Notes under the pieces: model-generated
The model's database searches: none
Seen by the model: the letters and a program-made list of their open reading frames with translations, nothing else
Told to the model about the DNA's origin: nothing
Program-made: the position numbers and the translations under genes
Assembly (NCBI RefSeq): GCF_036785885.1
Contig: NC_092330.1
Span: 7,474,525-7,538,524, forward strand
DNA length: 64,000 nt
Direction: 5' to 3'
Source: Coffea arabica
Lineage: Eukaryota > Streptophyta > Magnoliopsida > Gentianales > Rubiaceae
In this document: positions 54,779 to 64,000 of the stretch, piece after piece
Layout: the number at the start of each line of letters is the position of its first letter
Position numbering within the stretch: the first letter of the stretch is position 1

Positions 54779-57133
54779 ATTAGAAAAGCAATGTTAGATT
54801 TAGGGGCGTCAATCAATGTGATGCCAAAGACCATTTTTGCTTCTCTAAATCTTGGGCCACTTAAAGAAACAGCCATCATAATCCAACTAGCTGATCGCAT
54901 AAATGCATATCCAGAGGGGCTAGTTGAGGATGTCTTGGTTCAGGTAAATGAATTGATTTTTCCTGCAGATTTTTATATCTTGGACATGGGAGATGAAAAA
55001 TCATTAAACCCGGCACCTATCCTGTTAGGTAGACCGTTTCTTAGCACTGCCAGGACTAAGATAGATGTGAATGAGGGTACTTTGTCAATGGAATTTGATG
55101 GTGAAACTGTGAATTTCAATATTTTTGCGGCGATGAAGTATCCAGAAGAATCTAACTCGATTTTTGCTTTGAGCGTTGTTGAGCCTTTTGTGCAGGAAAT
55201 CTTCGAATTAGATGGCGAAGACGCATTGGAAGTGGCTCTAATGAAGCATTTGGAGTTGGGTGTAACTCTTGATGTGGACTTAAGGGAAGAGTTGCTCCAT
55301 GCTGTTGAAGCCTTACACTCACTTCCACCCGTGTCCCCAAGGTATGAACTTACCTCTCTTTTTGTGCCAGAGGCTCAGACAAAGTTGCTCCTTTCAGTGG
55401 TGCAGGCACCGGAATTAGAATTAAAGCCTCTCCCAAAGCATCTAAAGTACGTATTCCTAGGAGACCAGGAGACACTGCCGGTGATCATCTCTGCACACCT
55501 ATCTCCAAGTCAAGAAGACAAACTGGTGCGAATCCTTAGGGAGCATAAGGAGGCAATTGGGTGGAGCATAGCCGATATTAAAGGGATCAGCCCGTCCTTG
55601 TGCATGCACCGAATAAGGCTCGAGGGTGATGCAAAACCGGTAAGGCAAGCACAACGGAGATTGAACCCTCTGATGATGGAAGTTGTGAAAAAGGAGATAC
55701 TCAAACTCCTAGAGGTGGGGATCATTTTTGCTATCTCGGATAGCCCATGGGTGAGCCCTGTCCAAGTGGTCCCGAAGAAAGCGGGAGTAACCGTAGAGGA
55801 AAACCAGGAAGGTGATATGGTCCCGGTTAGGAAAGCTACTGGCTGGCGCCAGTGCATTGACTACGGGAGGCTCAATTCTGTGACTAAAAAGGATCATTTC
55901 CCCCTCCCTTTTATTGATCAGATGGTAGAACGATTGGCAGGTCGTGTTTACTATTGTTTCTTGGATGGCTGTTCAGGTTACTTTCAGATCGCGATAGCAC
56001 CAGAAGACTAGGAGAAAACTACCTTCACATGCCCATTCGATACATTCGCTTACCGCCAGATGCCTTTCGGCCTTTGCAATGCTCCAGCAACCTTTCAACG
56101 GTGTATGGTAAGTATTTTCTCTGAGTATGTGAAAAAAATAATCGAGATGTTCATGGATGATTTTAGTGTGTACGGGGACAGTTTTGATGAATGTCTTGAG
56201 AATTTGGGTTTAATTCTGAAAAGATGTATAGAGACGAATTTGGTGCTTAATTGGAAAAAGTGTCACTTTATGGTAGATCGTGGCATTGTCTTAGGACACG
56301 TCGTGTCGGCTAAGGGAATAGAGGTAGATAAAGCTAAAATTGACCTTATTTCTGCTCTACCTTACCCCGTATGTGTACGGGAAGTGCGTTCGTTTTTGGC
56401 CCATGCAGGCTTTTACAGGAGATTTATCAAAGACTTTTCAAAGATAGGAGCACTCCTGTTCAAGTTACTGCAGAAGGACATGCCATTTGATTTCACAAAT
56501 GAATGCAAGGTGACTTTTGATAAACTGAAGGAATCATTGACATCGCCGCCTGTCATTCAACCCCCAGATTGGAACCTTCCGTTTGAAATCATGTGCGACG
56601 CGAGTGACTATGCCGTGGGAGCCGTGTTGGGACAAAGAATAGGAAGAGCGCCACACGCGATCTACTACGCGTCGAGAGCCTTAAGTGGAGCCCAACTTAA
56701 TTACTCCACGACGGAGAAAGAATTACTAGCTGTTGTTTTTGCACTAGAAAAATTTAGGTCATATTTATTGGGTGCAAGAGTAATAGTTTTCTCTGATCAT
56801 GCAGCATTGAGGTACTTGCTAGCGAAGAAGGATGCTAAGCCAAGGCTGATCAGGTGGATTTTGCTCCTGCAGGAGTTCGACCTAGAAATCAGGGATAAGA
56901 GCGGAGTTGAGAATTTGGTGGCTGATCATTTGAGCCGATTGCTCACAAATCAAGAGGATCTGCCTTTGAGAGAATCATTTCCTGAGGAACAATTATTAGT
57001 CATTGATTCGTCGGCACCATGGTATGCCGATATTGTAAATTTTTTGGTAACAAGTGAATTACCTGCAGGTTGGTCAAAAGCTAAAAGAGATAAGCTAAGG
57101 AGTGATGCCAAACATTACCTTTGGGATGACCCG
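54779..57133 (+). pseudogene. Athila pol: protease, RT, RNase H, start of integrase
   Basis: Continues the gag frame across the Copia insertion. Protease DLGASINVMP (about 54800-54829). RT with WVSPVQVVPKK, FIDQMVERLAG, the [13 protein letters not shown] motif and the catalytic FMDDF (about 56149-56163). RNase H with [14 protein letters not shown] (about 56590) and the DHLSRL end (about 56925). A TAG at 56009-56011 stands where the family has CAG (Gln) in the APEDQEKTTF motif, and CPFDTFAY carries Asp for the usual Gly. The frame is severed at 57133 within the pre-integrase segment (AKHYLWDD) by the next element. Confidence 0.87.
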
Positions 57134-57775
57134 TGTAGACACCAAATTTTTGAATCATTTCATTTTTACTTTTGGTTTTTTTTTATATAATTTTGTTTTG
57201 GATATTTTCTAATGTTTCTACATCATTTTAGATTATTATTGTCTATATGTTTCATTTTAGTTTTATTTTTGTATTCGTGTTTTGCCCTTTAGTTTTTTTT
57301 TTATTTATTATTATGAGACCTTTTAACATAAAAATTTGTAAGAAAAAAAAAAGAGAGAAAAAGAAAAAAAGAAAGAAAAAAGAAAGAGAAAAAAAATTTG
57401 TTCACAAAATATGTTCATTTCTTTTTGAAATTCAATTTTTGGCATTTTTATTTATTTTTGTCAGGTTATTTTGAAAAAAGAAAAAGAAAAAAAAAAGTGA
57501 AAAATGATGAAAATGAAAATAATAAAAAGAGGGAAAATGGATTTTTGCACTTTTGTTGTTTCTAGTTTATTTACTTTTCATCCAATGATTAATTAATTTG
57601 TTTTTGTTATTTATTTTTATTATTTTCAATTTTTTTTTAATTAATCTAAAAAAAAAAATATGTGTCGCGGCATGCATGCTGCGAAAATACGCAGCTTGCA
57701 AGAAGGGGGCTCGGGCAGCCCTTGGCTGCAATTATAGGAGAAAGGACTGAAGGTTTTAGGGTGAGGGATGTTCCA

Positions 57776-57783
57776 TATAAATA
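57776..57783 (+). promoter_or_regulatory. TATA box of the Tat/Ogre-like LTR
   Basis: TATAAATA within GTTCCATATAAATAG, after a GC-richer stretch and before a purine-rich leader. It is a plausible element promoter. Confidence 0.55.
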
Positions 57784-60667
57784 GAAAAGGATGAAGGCAG
57801 CCGCAAGAGAGGTAGGGAGGAACGACTGAGTGATAAGGAAAAGAGAGAAGAAAAGGCTGAGAATTGCGACGGCTAAGGATTAGGGGAAAGGGAGGAACCG
57901 AGGAGATTTTCTGGAGAGCAACTACTGAGAGGCTACTGACGGCGAGGGATAGCTGGAGAGAAAACAGAGAGAGAAGACGGCAAACGGAAAAGAGAGAGAG
58001 GTTTTGGTAGCGGCTGAAGGTCAGAGAAAGAAATGACAAGAAAGGGAGAGCCCGAGCGTTAAATTTGCAGCTGCGAATCTCTACAGTGGAAGCCATCTTT
58101 TCATCCACTCTGCGTTCCTGTCTCCACCAGAAGTTAAAGGTGATTTCTTTTATCCTTAGCTGCTTATACATCACCAGAATCGACACACAAACGCAGAAAA
58201 TTTCTGCTATTGGTATAATGAACATGTCTTGAAACTCAGCAATGAACATGTATCAATTTCTTGGGTTGTTTCTTTTTCCGTGTTTATACAATGTTGAAGC
58301 TGGGTTTGGTGATTAATGGGATAAGCTACAGGTTGTCTTTAGTTTGTTTGAAGCCTGGGTTGCATAATCTTCTCATTTGATAATGGAATCCGAAACTTGT
58401 TGAATTTTTTTTTGTTTTCTGAATGAACCTGTTTTGCGGTTTAGACTTGTGCTTGAAATGGTGATCTGGGTATATATGTGTATTGGGATGATAAATCAAT
58501 GAGTTTTATTAGAATCTTATGCAAAATACTGGCGTGGGATGGGTTGCAAAATTTGCAGCAGAAATCCGAGTCTCCTGGCTCCCTTTCGTCTTGATTTTTT
58601 TTTATGTCCGCATGCTTGATTGTTGTGTGTAATGATAGTCTTATGAATGTTGGGTCTCAAAGTAATGCTCAAAGTCTTTGCAAAATTGTCTATGGTAGCT
58701 AACAAAGATGCCCGGTTGTAGAACTCAGAAACCAGCAAAAAAATATGAAAGTAAAGCTTCGACCATGCTGCATTTCCTTTGTGTTTTCTCATTTTCTGGG
58801 TTTGGCTCACTTTGCTTGGGATGGATGAGGGTAGGCATCTATGTTCAGGCTGTGTTAAGGTTTGTGCTTACAGATGTGTGTGAATTTGATTGATAAATGA
58901 CGAAGTCTAGCACAATGTTTTTCGGCATTTCATCCACGCTAGCATGAAGCTGCGATATTTGCAGCACAGCAAAGTCTACTACATTTGTTTTGCTGTGTTC
59001 TTTTTTCTGTGACCATTCATCAGGCTTTAGCCTCTTCTAGTTTGTTAGTAAGCTTGGTGTGGAAAGGGGGGCAGGGGAAGATTGTTTTGAGTGGCATGTT
59101 CAAGTCCTTAAAATACTTGAAGCATGTCTAAATGTTTGCTGGAAATGTTTGCCCGATAAAACATTTTATGCTCTTGTTCTTTTGATTGTCATTTTTTTCG
59201 ATCCCAAGCTATGATGTTTTGTTAGATAATGATAATTCCAGCATTTTTCTTCTTGGTTTGCTGGCATGAATGCATTTAAATCGAATAAGGAAATGGCATG
59301 AGCATGGCTGCGGGAAGAGAAGTTTGCTGAAGTCACATAAAACCGCAGCAGAATAGGGGCTGTCACACTTGTTTTCCTGCGTTTCTTTTCCATACTTTAG
59401 TTCCTTCTAGTTGGTTAGTTAGTATTGTGTGGAAGGGGGCAGGGAAAGATTAGTTTGAGTTTGCACGTTCGAGTCTTTAAAACACTTGAATCATGTTGAA
59501 ATGCTTTGCTGAAAATTGAACAACTAAGGTGCTGAACCAGTTCTTGTATGTCTGTTCCAGAAATTTGAGGCTTGCATGATCTTTTGTATGATTTTCTAAT
59601 GCTTAAACATAAAGATCTTATGTTGGAAAGTGAGATGAATGCTTAATGACCGTGTGGTATTAGCTGTCTGAGACTTTGAAATATTTTTTCCTTGAGATAA
59701 TGAATTGAAAAGCAAGATATGGCTGGAATAGTGCAGAAAACTTAAGAAATTGCTGAAACTATGTTGCAGAAACATATGTCTCGTAGCTTTGCATGCTTTG
59801 CATGGGGAATATTTTTTAAATTACACTTTGGCCCCCCAAGTCTCCTTTGGCTGCATTGTGGCCCAATTACATTCCATTTTCTTGCAATTAAGTCCTAGGA
59901 TAGTTGACATTGGAACCATTACTTTACTTTTTCTTTACTATTTGACCTTTGAAGTTTCAAAAATGTGTCAATGGGGTTTGGGTGATTGATTAATATTTGC
60001 AATTGGGTCTTTGGTAGTTTTCTATTCTAGAAATTTGATCAATAAATTCACTTTTCTTGGAAATTATGCATTATTTGATTATTTTAAGTTGCAATTGAGG
60101 CAGGATTTGATTATTTGATGGATTTAAATTGTTTTGTTTACACTTTACTATTAAATTGGTGCATTAATCTTTTGTTTTGATGGATTTAGCCCAAATTACC
60201 CTTTTTCATTGGTGGTTATAACCCAAGTCAAGTGTTGTCCACTTTATTTAGCACCACAAAAAGGGGCGGTATAATTTCTTTTATCTTTTTTGTCTCTCCT
60301 ATGTGATCCAATGTGCTAAGTGAATTGTATGTCTACTTTGCTTTCTTTACATTTCCTTAATTCCTTTCATTCCTTTCATTTACTTTTGCTTTATTAAGTT
60401 TTTTCTTTTATGGGGTATGTGTACACCTCTTGGCTTGTAATAGATAGGGCTTGGCAAGCATTTTTGTCCATTTTCCCTTTCCCCTTTTTGTTTTAGTTAG
60501 CAAATGTAACAGGCTCTTTAGCTTCATTGTTTGTCTATGTGCTATGTGTTATCGCTTTATTAGGTTCTTGCATCTAGTCGAGCATGCTGAGTGTTATGTG
60601 CTACGTGTTTATAGGTGATTAACATGTCTATTCGCTTTCTATGATTATGAATGATATGATGGATGAA

Positions 60668-60815
60668 TGCACGTCACCACACTAGTCCAACGCTAGTTGT
60701 GGCCCCCTTCCTCGTTACCACACTAGTCCAACGCTAGTTGTGGCTCATTGCCCATTTCCACTAATCCAACGCTAGTAGGAATTCATAGAAAGGGCTAGTC
60801 CAATGCTAGACCCAT
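60668..60815 (+). repeat. Short tandem repeat, CTAGTCCAACGCTAG units
   Basis: CACACTAGTCCAACGCTAGT occurs near 60678 and 60719, with diverged copies near 60760 (CTAATCCAACGCTAG) and 60797 (CTAGTCCAATGCTAG), spaced about 40 bp. Each unit is itself partly palindromic (CTAG...CTAG). Confidence 0.75.
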
Positions 60816-61956
60816 TAGGCCTGTCCCTCTCATTTTTTGTATGACTTACTACATTCCATGCATTTTTCCTAGTTTTTTAGCATTTTGCATGACCCTTCAC
60901 TCCTTTTCCCTTACATATTTAGGATTACATTTTTTCATTTAGATTAGCTCATTTGCTTGTATAGGTTAGGGAGTCACCCCTTTTGACAAGGGAAATGAGC
61001 GAGTGTGGCTTAAAAAATAGCCTTAGCACGCTAGTTCTCCTTTCTAATCAAAGGAAAAATTAAAGTCACACACATTAGTCCCCCGTACCCGTCTTGCTTG
61101 CATTCCTCTAGGGTTCATGTATTTCATTCATCCGCTATCACATACACCTTTACTTTATATTCTATTTTTTTACATTCTCACTTCACACGACTTTAACTTT
61201 GCATATTTTCACTCTACCACTCACACTTTATATCATTTGCACACATGCACTTTATGTTATTTTCACATTATCATTTTTTTACTCACCTTACCTTGTAAAT
61301 CCATTTGCACACTTCCACTTACGCCCTATTATTTTTATCACTTTTCTCACTACACACAAATTCACATTTTCACATGGCATGCATTCATTCCACTCATTTT
61401 ACGTCATTTAGGATTATGTGTGACCTCTCCAAAGGATCATTATTGGGCTTCACAAATTAATGTGATTGGCATCACTCAAGCTTTGGAGAGAAATTTTACC
61501 CCCATGTCCCCCTAGGTCTAGGTTTTGCATTCATATAGTCATATCCAACATACGATGCATACTTTGGGTAGAAAAGTAGGAAACGTGGGGTTAAGTCACG
61601 CAACTAGCTTTGGCTAGGGTAGGGGAGTGCCTTAGGCTCCGCCTTTGCCTTCTCCCTTACCAAACGTGACCCCCGATCCCTTTCTTTGGTTACGTAGACC
61701 TAAAGGTTTTAAAGGGTTTATTTACTTTCCCGTTCAAAAACAAAAAATCTTTTTGGGTGACTTGGTACACCCTAACTCTATACCAAGTGGCGACTCCATT
61801 TTTTCAAAAACCCTTTTGAACTTTGTTTTGACCAAACCGTCGCATTTTACAATCCCACGGTCTTTTCTTTTTCACCTCTACACCCGTTCACATACATATC
61901 TCACACACTGTCACACTACTCACACAACCATAATCAAAAAGTGGGGCGCGACAACT

Positions 61957-61974
61957 TGGCGACTCCACTAGGGA
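61957..61974 (+). other. Primer binding site of the Tat/Ogre-like element
   Basis: TGGCGACTCCACTAGGGA, 3 bp after the LTR end. TGGCGACTC-type sites are characteristic of Tat/Ogre elements; I cannot assign the tRNA with certainty. Confidence 0.6.
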
Positions 61975-63066
61975 GTACCTAAGTGGGTCCAAACTTTTTG
62001 ATTTAGCCATTCTTTTCCATTTTCTACCCTTATTATGCATTGCATTTGGATATTAGGGTTGCATCTTCCATTTTTAGGACCTTTTGTCTCACGTACGCAT
62101 TCAACTACCCCCTCGCTCACGAATGTATGATTGGTTGATTGGATGTATGTTACTTGTTTATCTCGCGCTTGCATTGCATTTGGGGGGGTGTCACCTTTAG
62201 AGTCTCGCGTGGTTCTCAACCCCTTCCCTCAAAATAGGGAACACTTCATACGTGCACGTTTACTTATTGTTATCCCATTTTATTTTATTTTTCGTGGACG
62301 CTATCCCACACCGCCTTGTAGGATTAGGATTGATTGCCTTGGGTAGGCGGATGGTGTGCACTGCGCCCATAGCGCTACCTAAGGGATCGCTCGAGCCACC
62401 GATCGAAGGCCTTGGGAGTGATGACCCTTGGTCTTTAGGTCTGAAGGCTTGGGGACCTTTTAAACCTTATCGAGTCTAGTTGCATTAGTGAACCCCAACC
62501 TCATGCATCCATGTTAGAATTTTCTTAGGTTAGAGTCGGCCTCACCCTTTTTTAAAGCACATTAGGCACGAGGGAAGGGGTTCCACCCCTTTTACTTGCT
62601 TTATTGTACTTCTTCTTTCTTAATTACTCCCAATATGTTACGTGTACTATCAATTGCACTAACTATTCTTGTGTTTTCTTGGCTTGCATTCATGTGCCTT
62701 AGTAATAAGAGGCCTTTTTGGGCACTCTTTTAGTGACTTACCCCACTAGATAGCTCACATGTTTAAATTTCAGTCATTATACTTAATTTTCAATAAATAA
62801 ATTTCATTTTAGACCTTTTCCCCCTAATGCATTATTTATGTCCTTTAGGCCATATTTGTCATATATTTACATCGCTTTAATAAATGGCATCATGCATTAA
62901 ACCTTAGAAGGAACGCCAATTAGGCAATTTCCATGTTAGGGAAGCCAACCCTATAATCCCATGGGTACCTAACCCTATTGTTGGGATCTGCACGTTTACC
63001 TTTTTTGCAATTAACCCAAGGGGTAAAATCCCAAGGTAACGGTATCTAAGTGAATTCCCCATCCAG
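61975..63066 (+). other. Leader of the Tat/Ogre-like element, no gene seen
   Basis: About 1.1 kb between the primer site and ORF1. Short frames only. The sequence is probably 5' untranslated RNA with the packaging signal. Confidence 0.5.
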
Positions 63067-63942
63067 ATGACGCAGTGTCGAATGCTCAACCAAGTCTCTC
63101 GAGAGCTGAATCAGTGGAGGAACAACCTATCCTATGAAATTGGGGGGCTATTTCAATATGTGGGTCATTTACCAAGCCTTGTCGACATAATACCCAACGT
63201 ATCTGCCATCCAAGCATTGATTAATTATTGGGATCCTGACGCTTCGGTTTTTCGGTTTGGAATGTGCGAGCTCACCCCAACCCTAGAAGAGTTAGAGGGA
63301 TTGTTGCAAGTGCCGGGAAAGAGCAGTCCTATGATATACCCGAGCGGGGGAACCAAAGAGCAGTTTTGCCGATTTTTAGGATTAGGGAACAATAGCTTAG
63401 ATCAACACCCCGATGCTAGATCTTGTCCATTAAGGTTTCTATATGACCGGTTTGGGGAAAAGGAGTCCTTTGAACGCCATCAGATTGATTTCTTTATAAC
63501 AAAGGGGCAATGGGAAGAGAAACGTGTACAAGCTTTTGGGTTGGTTTTGATCAACTTATTGCTATTCCCTCAAAGGCATGGAAAGGTGACATTTGCAACC
63601 ATTAATATGATTCAAAATCTTTTCTTAGGAATTCAGGAAGCAACACCAACTTTGATACCCGTTGTCATAGCAGATATCTTCTCAGCCCTTACCAACTGCC
63701 AAAGGAAAGGGGGTTTCTTCTACGCTTCGAATTTGGTACTTCAAATGTGGATCATGGAACATTTGGCGAAGAGATCACTTAATCCTATGGGTTCTTGTCT
63801 CCCAGTTGAGAATTGGATTGATTCACATCGAGAGAGAGTCAGTCGTTACTACCGCGTGATGTCGTCAAGCCAGTTTATCGAGGAGTTCAACAATTTGACA
63901 CCAGAAAAAGTGCAGTGGGTTTTAGATTGGACCAAGGTCTGA
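63067..63942 (+). CDS. ORF1 of the Tat/Ogre-like element (DUF7745-like), 291 aa
   Basis: ATG at 63067. The protein has the style of the helical domain encoded ahead of gag in Tat/Ogre elements (DUF7745-like): INYWDPDASVFRFG, then MCELTPTLEELEGLLQVP, a KRVQAFGLVLINLLLFPQ helix, and CQRKGGFFYASNLVLQMWI. It has no signal peptide. Its molecular role is unknown in the family. It ends at TGA 63940-63942, but the same frame stays open beyond (DPVFRTTQHDFIPLAG), so the TGA may be a nonsense mutation in a longer ORF1. Confidence 0.7.
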   Translation: MTQCRMLNQVSRELNQWRNNLSYEIGGLFQYVGHLPSLVDIIPNVSAIQALINYWDPDASVFRFGMCELTPTLEELEGLLQVPGKSSPMIYPSGGTKEQFCRFLGLGNNSLDQHPDARSCPLRFLYDRFGEKESFERHQIDFFITKGQWEEKRVQAFGLVLINLLLFPQRHGKVTFATINMIQNLFLGIQEATPTLIPVVIADIFSALTNCQRKGGFFYASNLVLQMWIMEHLAKRSLNPMGSCLPVENWIDSHRERVSRYYRVMSSSQFIEEFNNLTPEKVQWVLDWTKV

Positions 63943-64000
63943 GACCCAGTTTTTAGGACCACCCAACATGACTTCATTCCTCTAGCCGGAGTTAATGGTC

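Larger units (their letters stand above)
41492..57133 (+). mobile_element. Athila-lineage Ty3/gypsy element, interrupted twice
   Basis: 5' LTR, tRNA-Asp primer site, gag, protease, RT and RNase H of Athila style are read in order on the + strand. A Copia element (45126-54774) is inserted at the gag/protease junction, and a Tat/Ogre-like element enters at 57134 just as integrase should begin. Integrase, the post-pol region and the 3' LTR should lie beyond the window. Removing the Copia element with one ACCAA restores one continuous gag-pol frame. Both gag and pol carry disabling lesions. Confidence 0.85.
57134..61953 (+). repeat. 5' LTR of the Tat/Ogre-like element (~4.82 kb)
   Basis: TGTAGACACC to GGGCGCGACA, just before the primer site. 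It contains T- and GA-rich low-complexity DNA (57170-57660), a TATA box (57776), and short repeats at 60668-60800. Open frames inside (57641-58249, 61117-61515 and others) are low complexity and I do not regard them as genes. Multi-kilobase LTRs are typical of Ogre-type elements. Confidence 0.7.
57134..64000 (+). mobile_element. Tat/Ogre-like Ty3 element (5' part; runs off the window)
   Basis: Begins TGTAGACACC inside the Athila pol. A very long LTR is followed by a primer site, a ~1.1 kb leader and an ORF1 of the type found ahead of gag in Tat/Ogre elements. The 5 bp before it is ACCCG; its duplicate should lie after the 3' LTR outside the window. Gag-pol is not reached. Confidence 0.75.

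Noticed and set aside
57641..58249. 202-codon minus-strand frame
   Set aside because: Antisense of a purine-rich LTR leader; Ser/Leu/Phe-rich composition artefact.
61117..61515. 132-codon frame in the Tat/Ogre-like LTR
   Set aside because: His/Phe/Thr-rich low complexity within an LTR; no domain.
1..64000. CRISPR arrays, bacterial operons, tRNA or rRNA genes
   Set aside because: None seen. The tandem repeats have no spacer architecture and the only tRNA-like matches are short retroelement primer sites.

Overview
This is nuclear DNA from a flowering plant, probably a eudicot; I cannot name the species. The evidence is a plant-type subtilase gene, plant LTR-retrotransposon lineages (Athila, Tat/Ogre and SIRE-type Copia), a caulimovirus-like endogenous pararetrovirus, and AT-rich intergenic DNA full of MITEs. 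No intact host gene is visible. The only recognisable cellular gene is a broken subtilase at 15.8-18.0 kb. No rRNA, tRNA, CRISPR or bacterial-type features were found.

Layout. 1-4.3 kb: the 3' non-coding end and 3' LTR of a Ty3-type element on the + strand. 4.5-8.45 kb: a related LTR in the opposite orientation. 8.65-12.5 kb: a pararetrovirus remnant on the - strand, with an 892-codon protease/RT/RNase H frame followed by two small downstream frames. 12.8-15.6 kb: AT-rich DNA with CTCGAG-rich inverted-repeat elements. 15.75-18.0 kb: the subtilase pseudogene. 18-26.7 kb: intergenic DNA with a segmental duplication, a Mutator-type element (21777-23220) carrying an internal ~214 bp satellite, and small tandem duplications. 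26679-35806: a complete non-autonomous Athila-like element on the - strand with matched 1407 bp LTRs, target duplication TGAAT, a tRNA-Asp primer site and no pol. 37.9-40.8 kb: the second copy of the segmental duplication, split by a 1.9 kb solo LTR.

41492 to the window end is a three-element nest. The outer host is a + strand Athila element (LTR 41492-43104, gag, protease, RT, RNase H). A SIRE-type Copia element on the - strand (45126-54774, target duplication ACCAA) sits at the Athila gag/protease junction. A Tat/Ogre-like element (4.8 kb LTR from 57134, DUF7745-like ORF1 at 63067-63942) cuts the Athila pol at the start of integrase and runs off the window.

Coding capacity is mostly decayed. 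The Athila gag has a frameshift and its pol has a nonsense codon. The Copia gag-pol has three in-frame stops and an altered RT catalytic box (YVHD). The pararetrovirus RT frame and the Copia third ORF are still open. Most points worth a second look concern element structure: the ORF3, an ACGT-centred palindrome array in the Copia LTR, an LTR fragment recaptured inside the non-autonomous Athila element, and a satellite-like array inside a Mutator element. I found nothing I would call a new cellular system.
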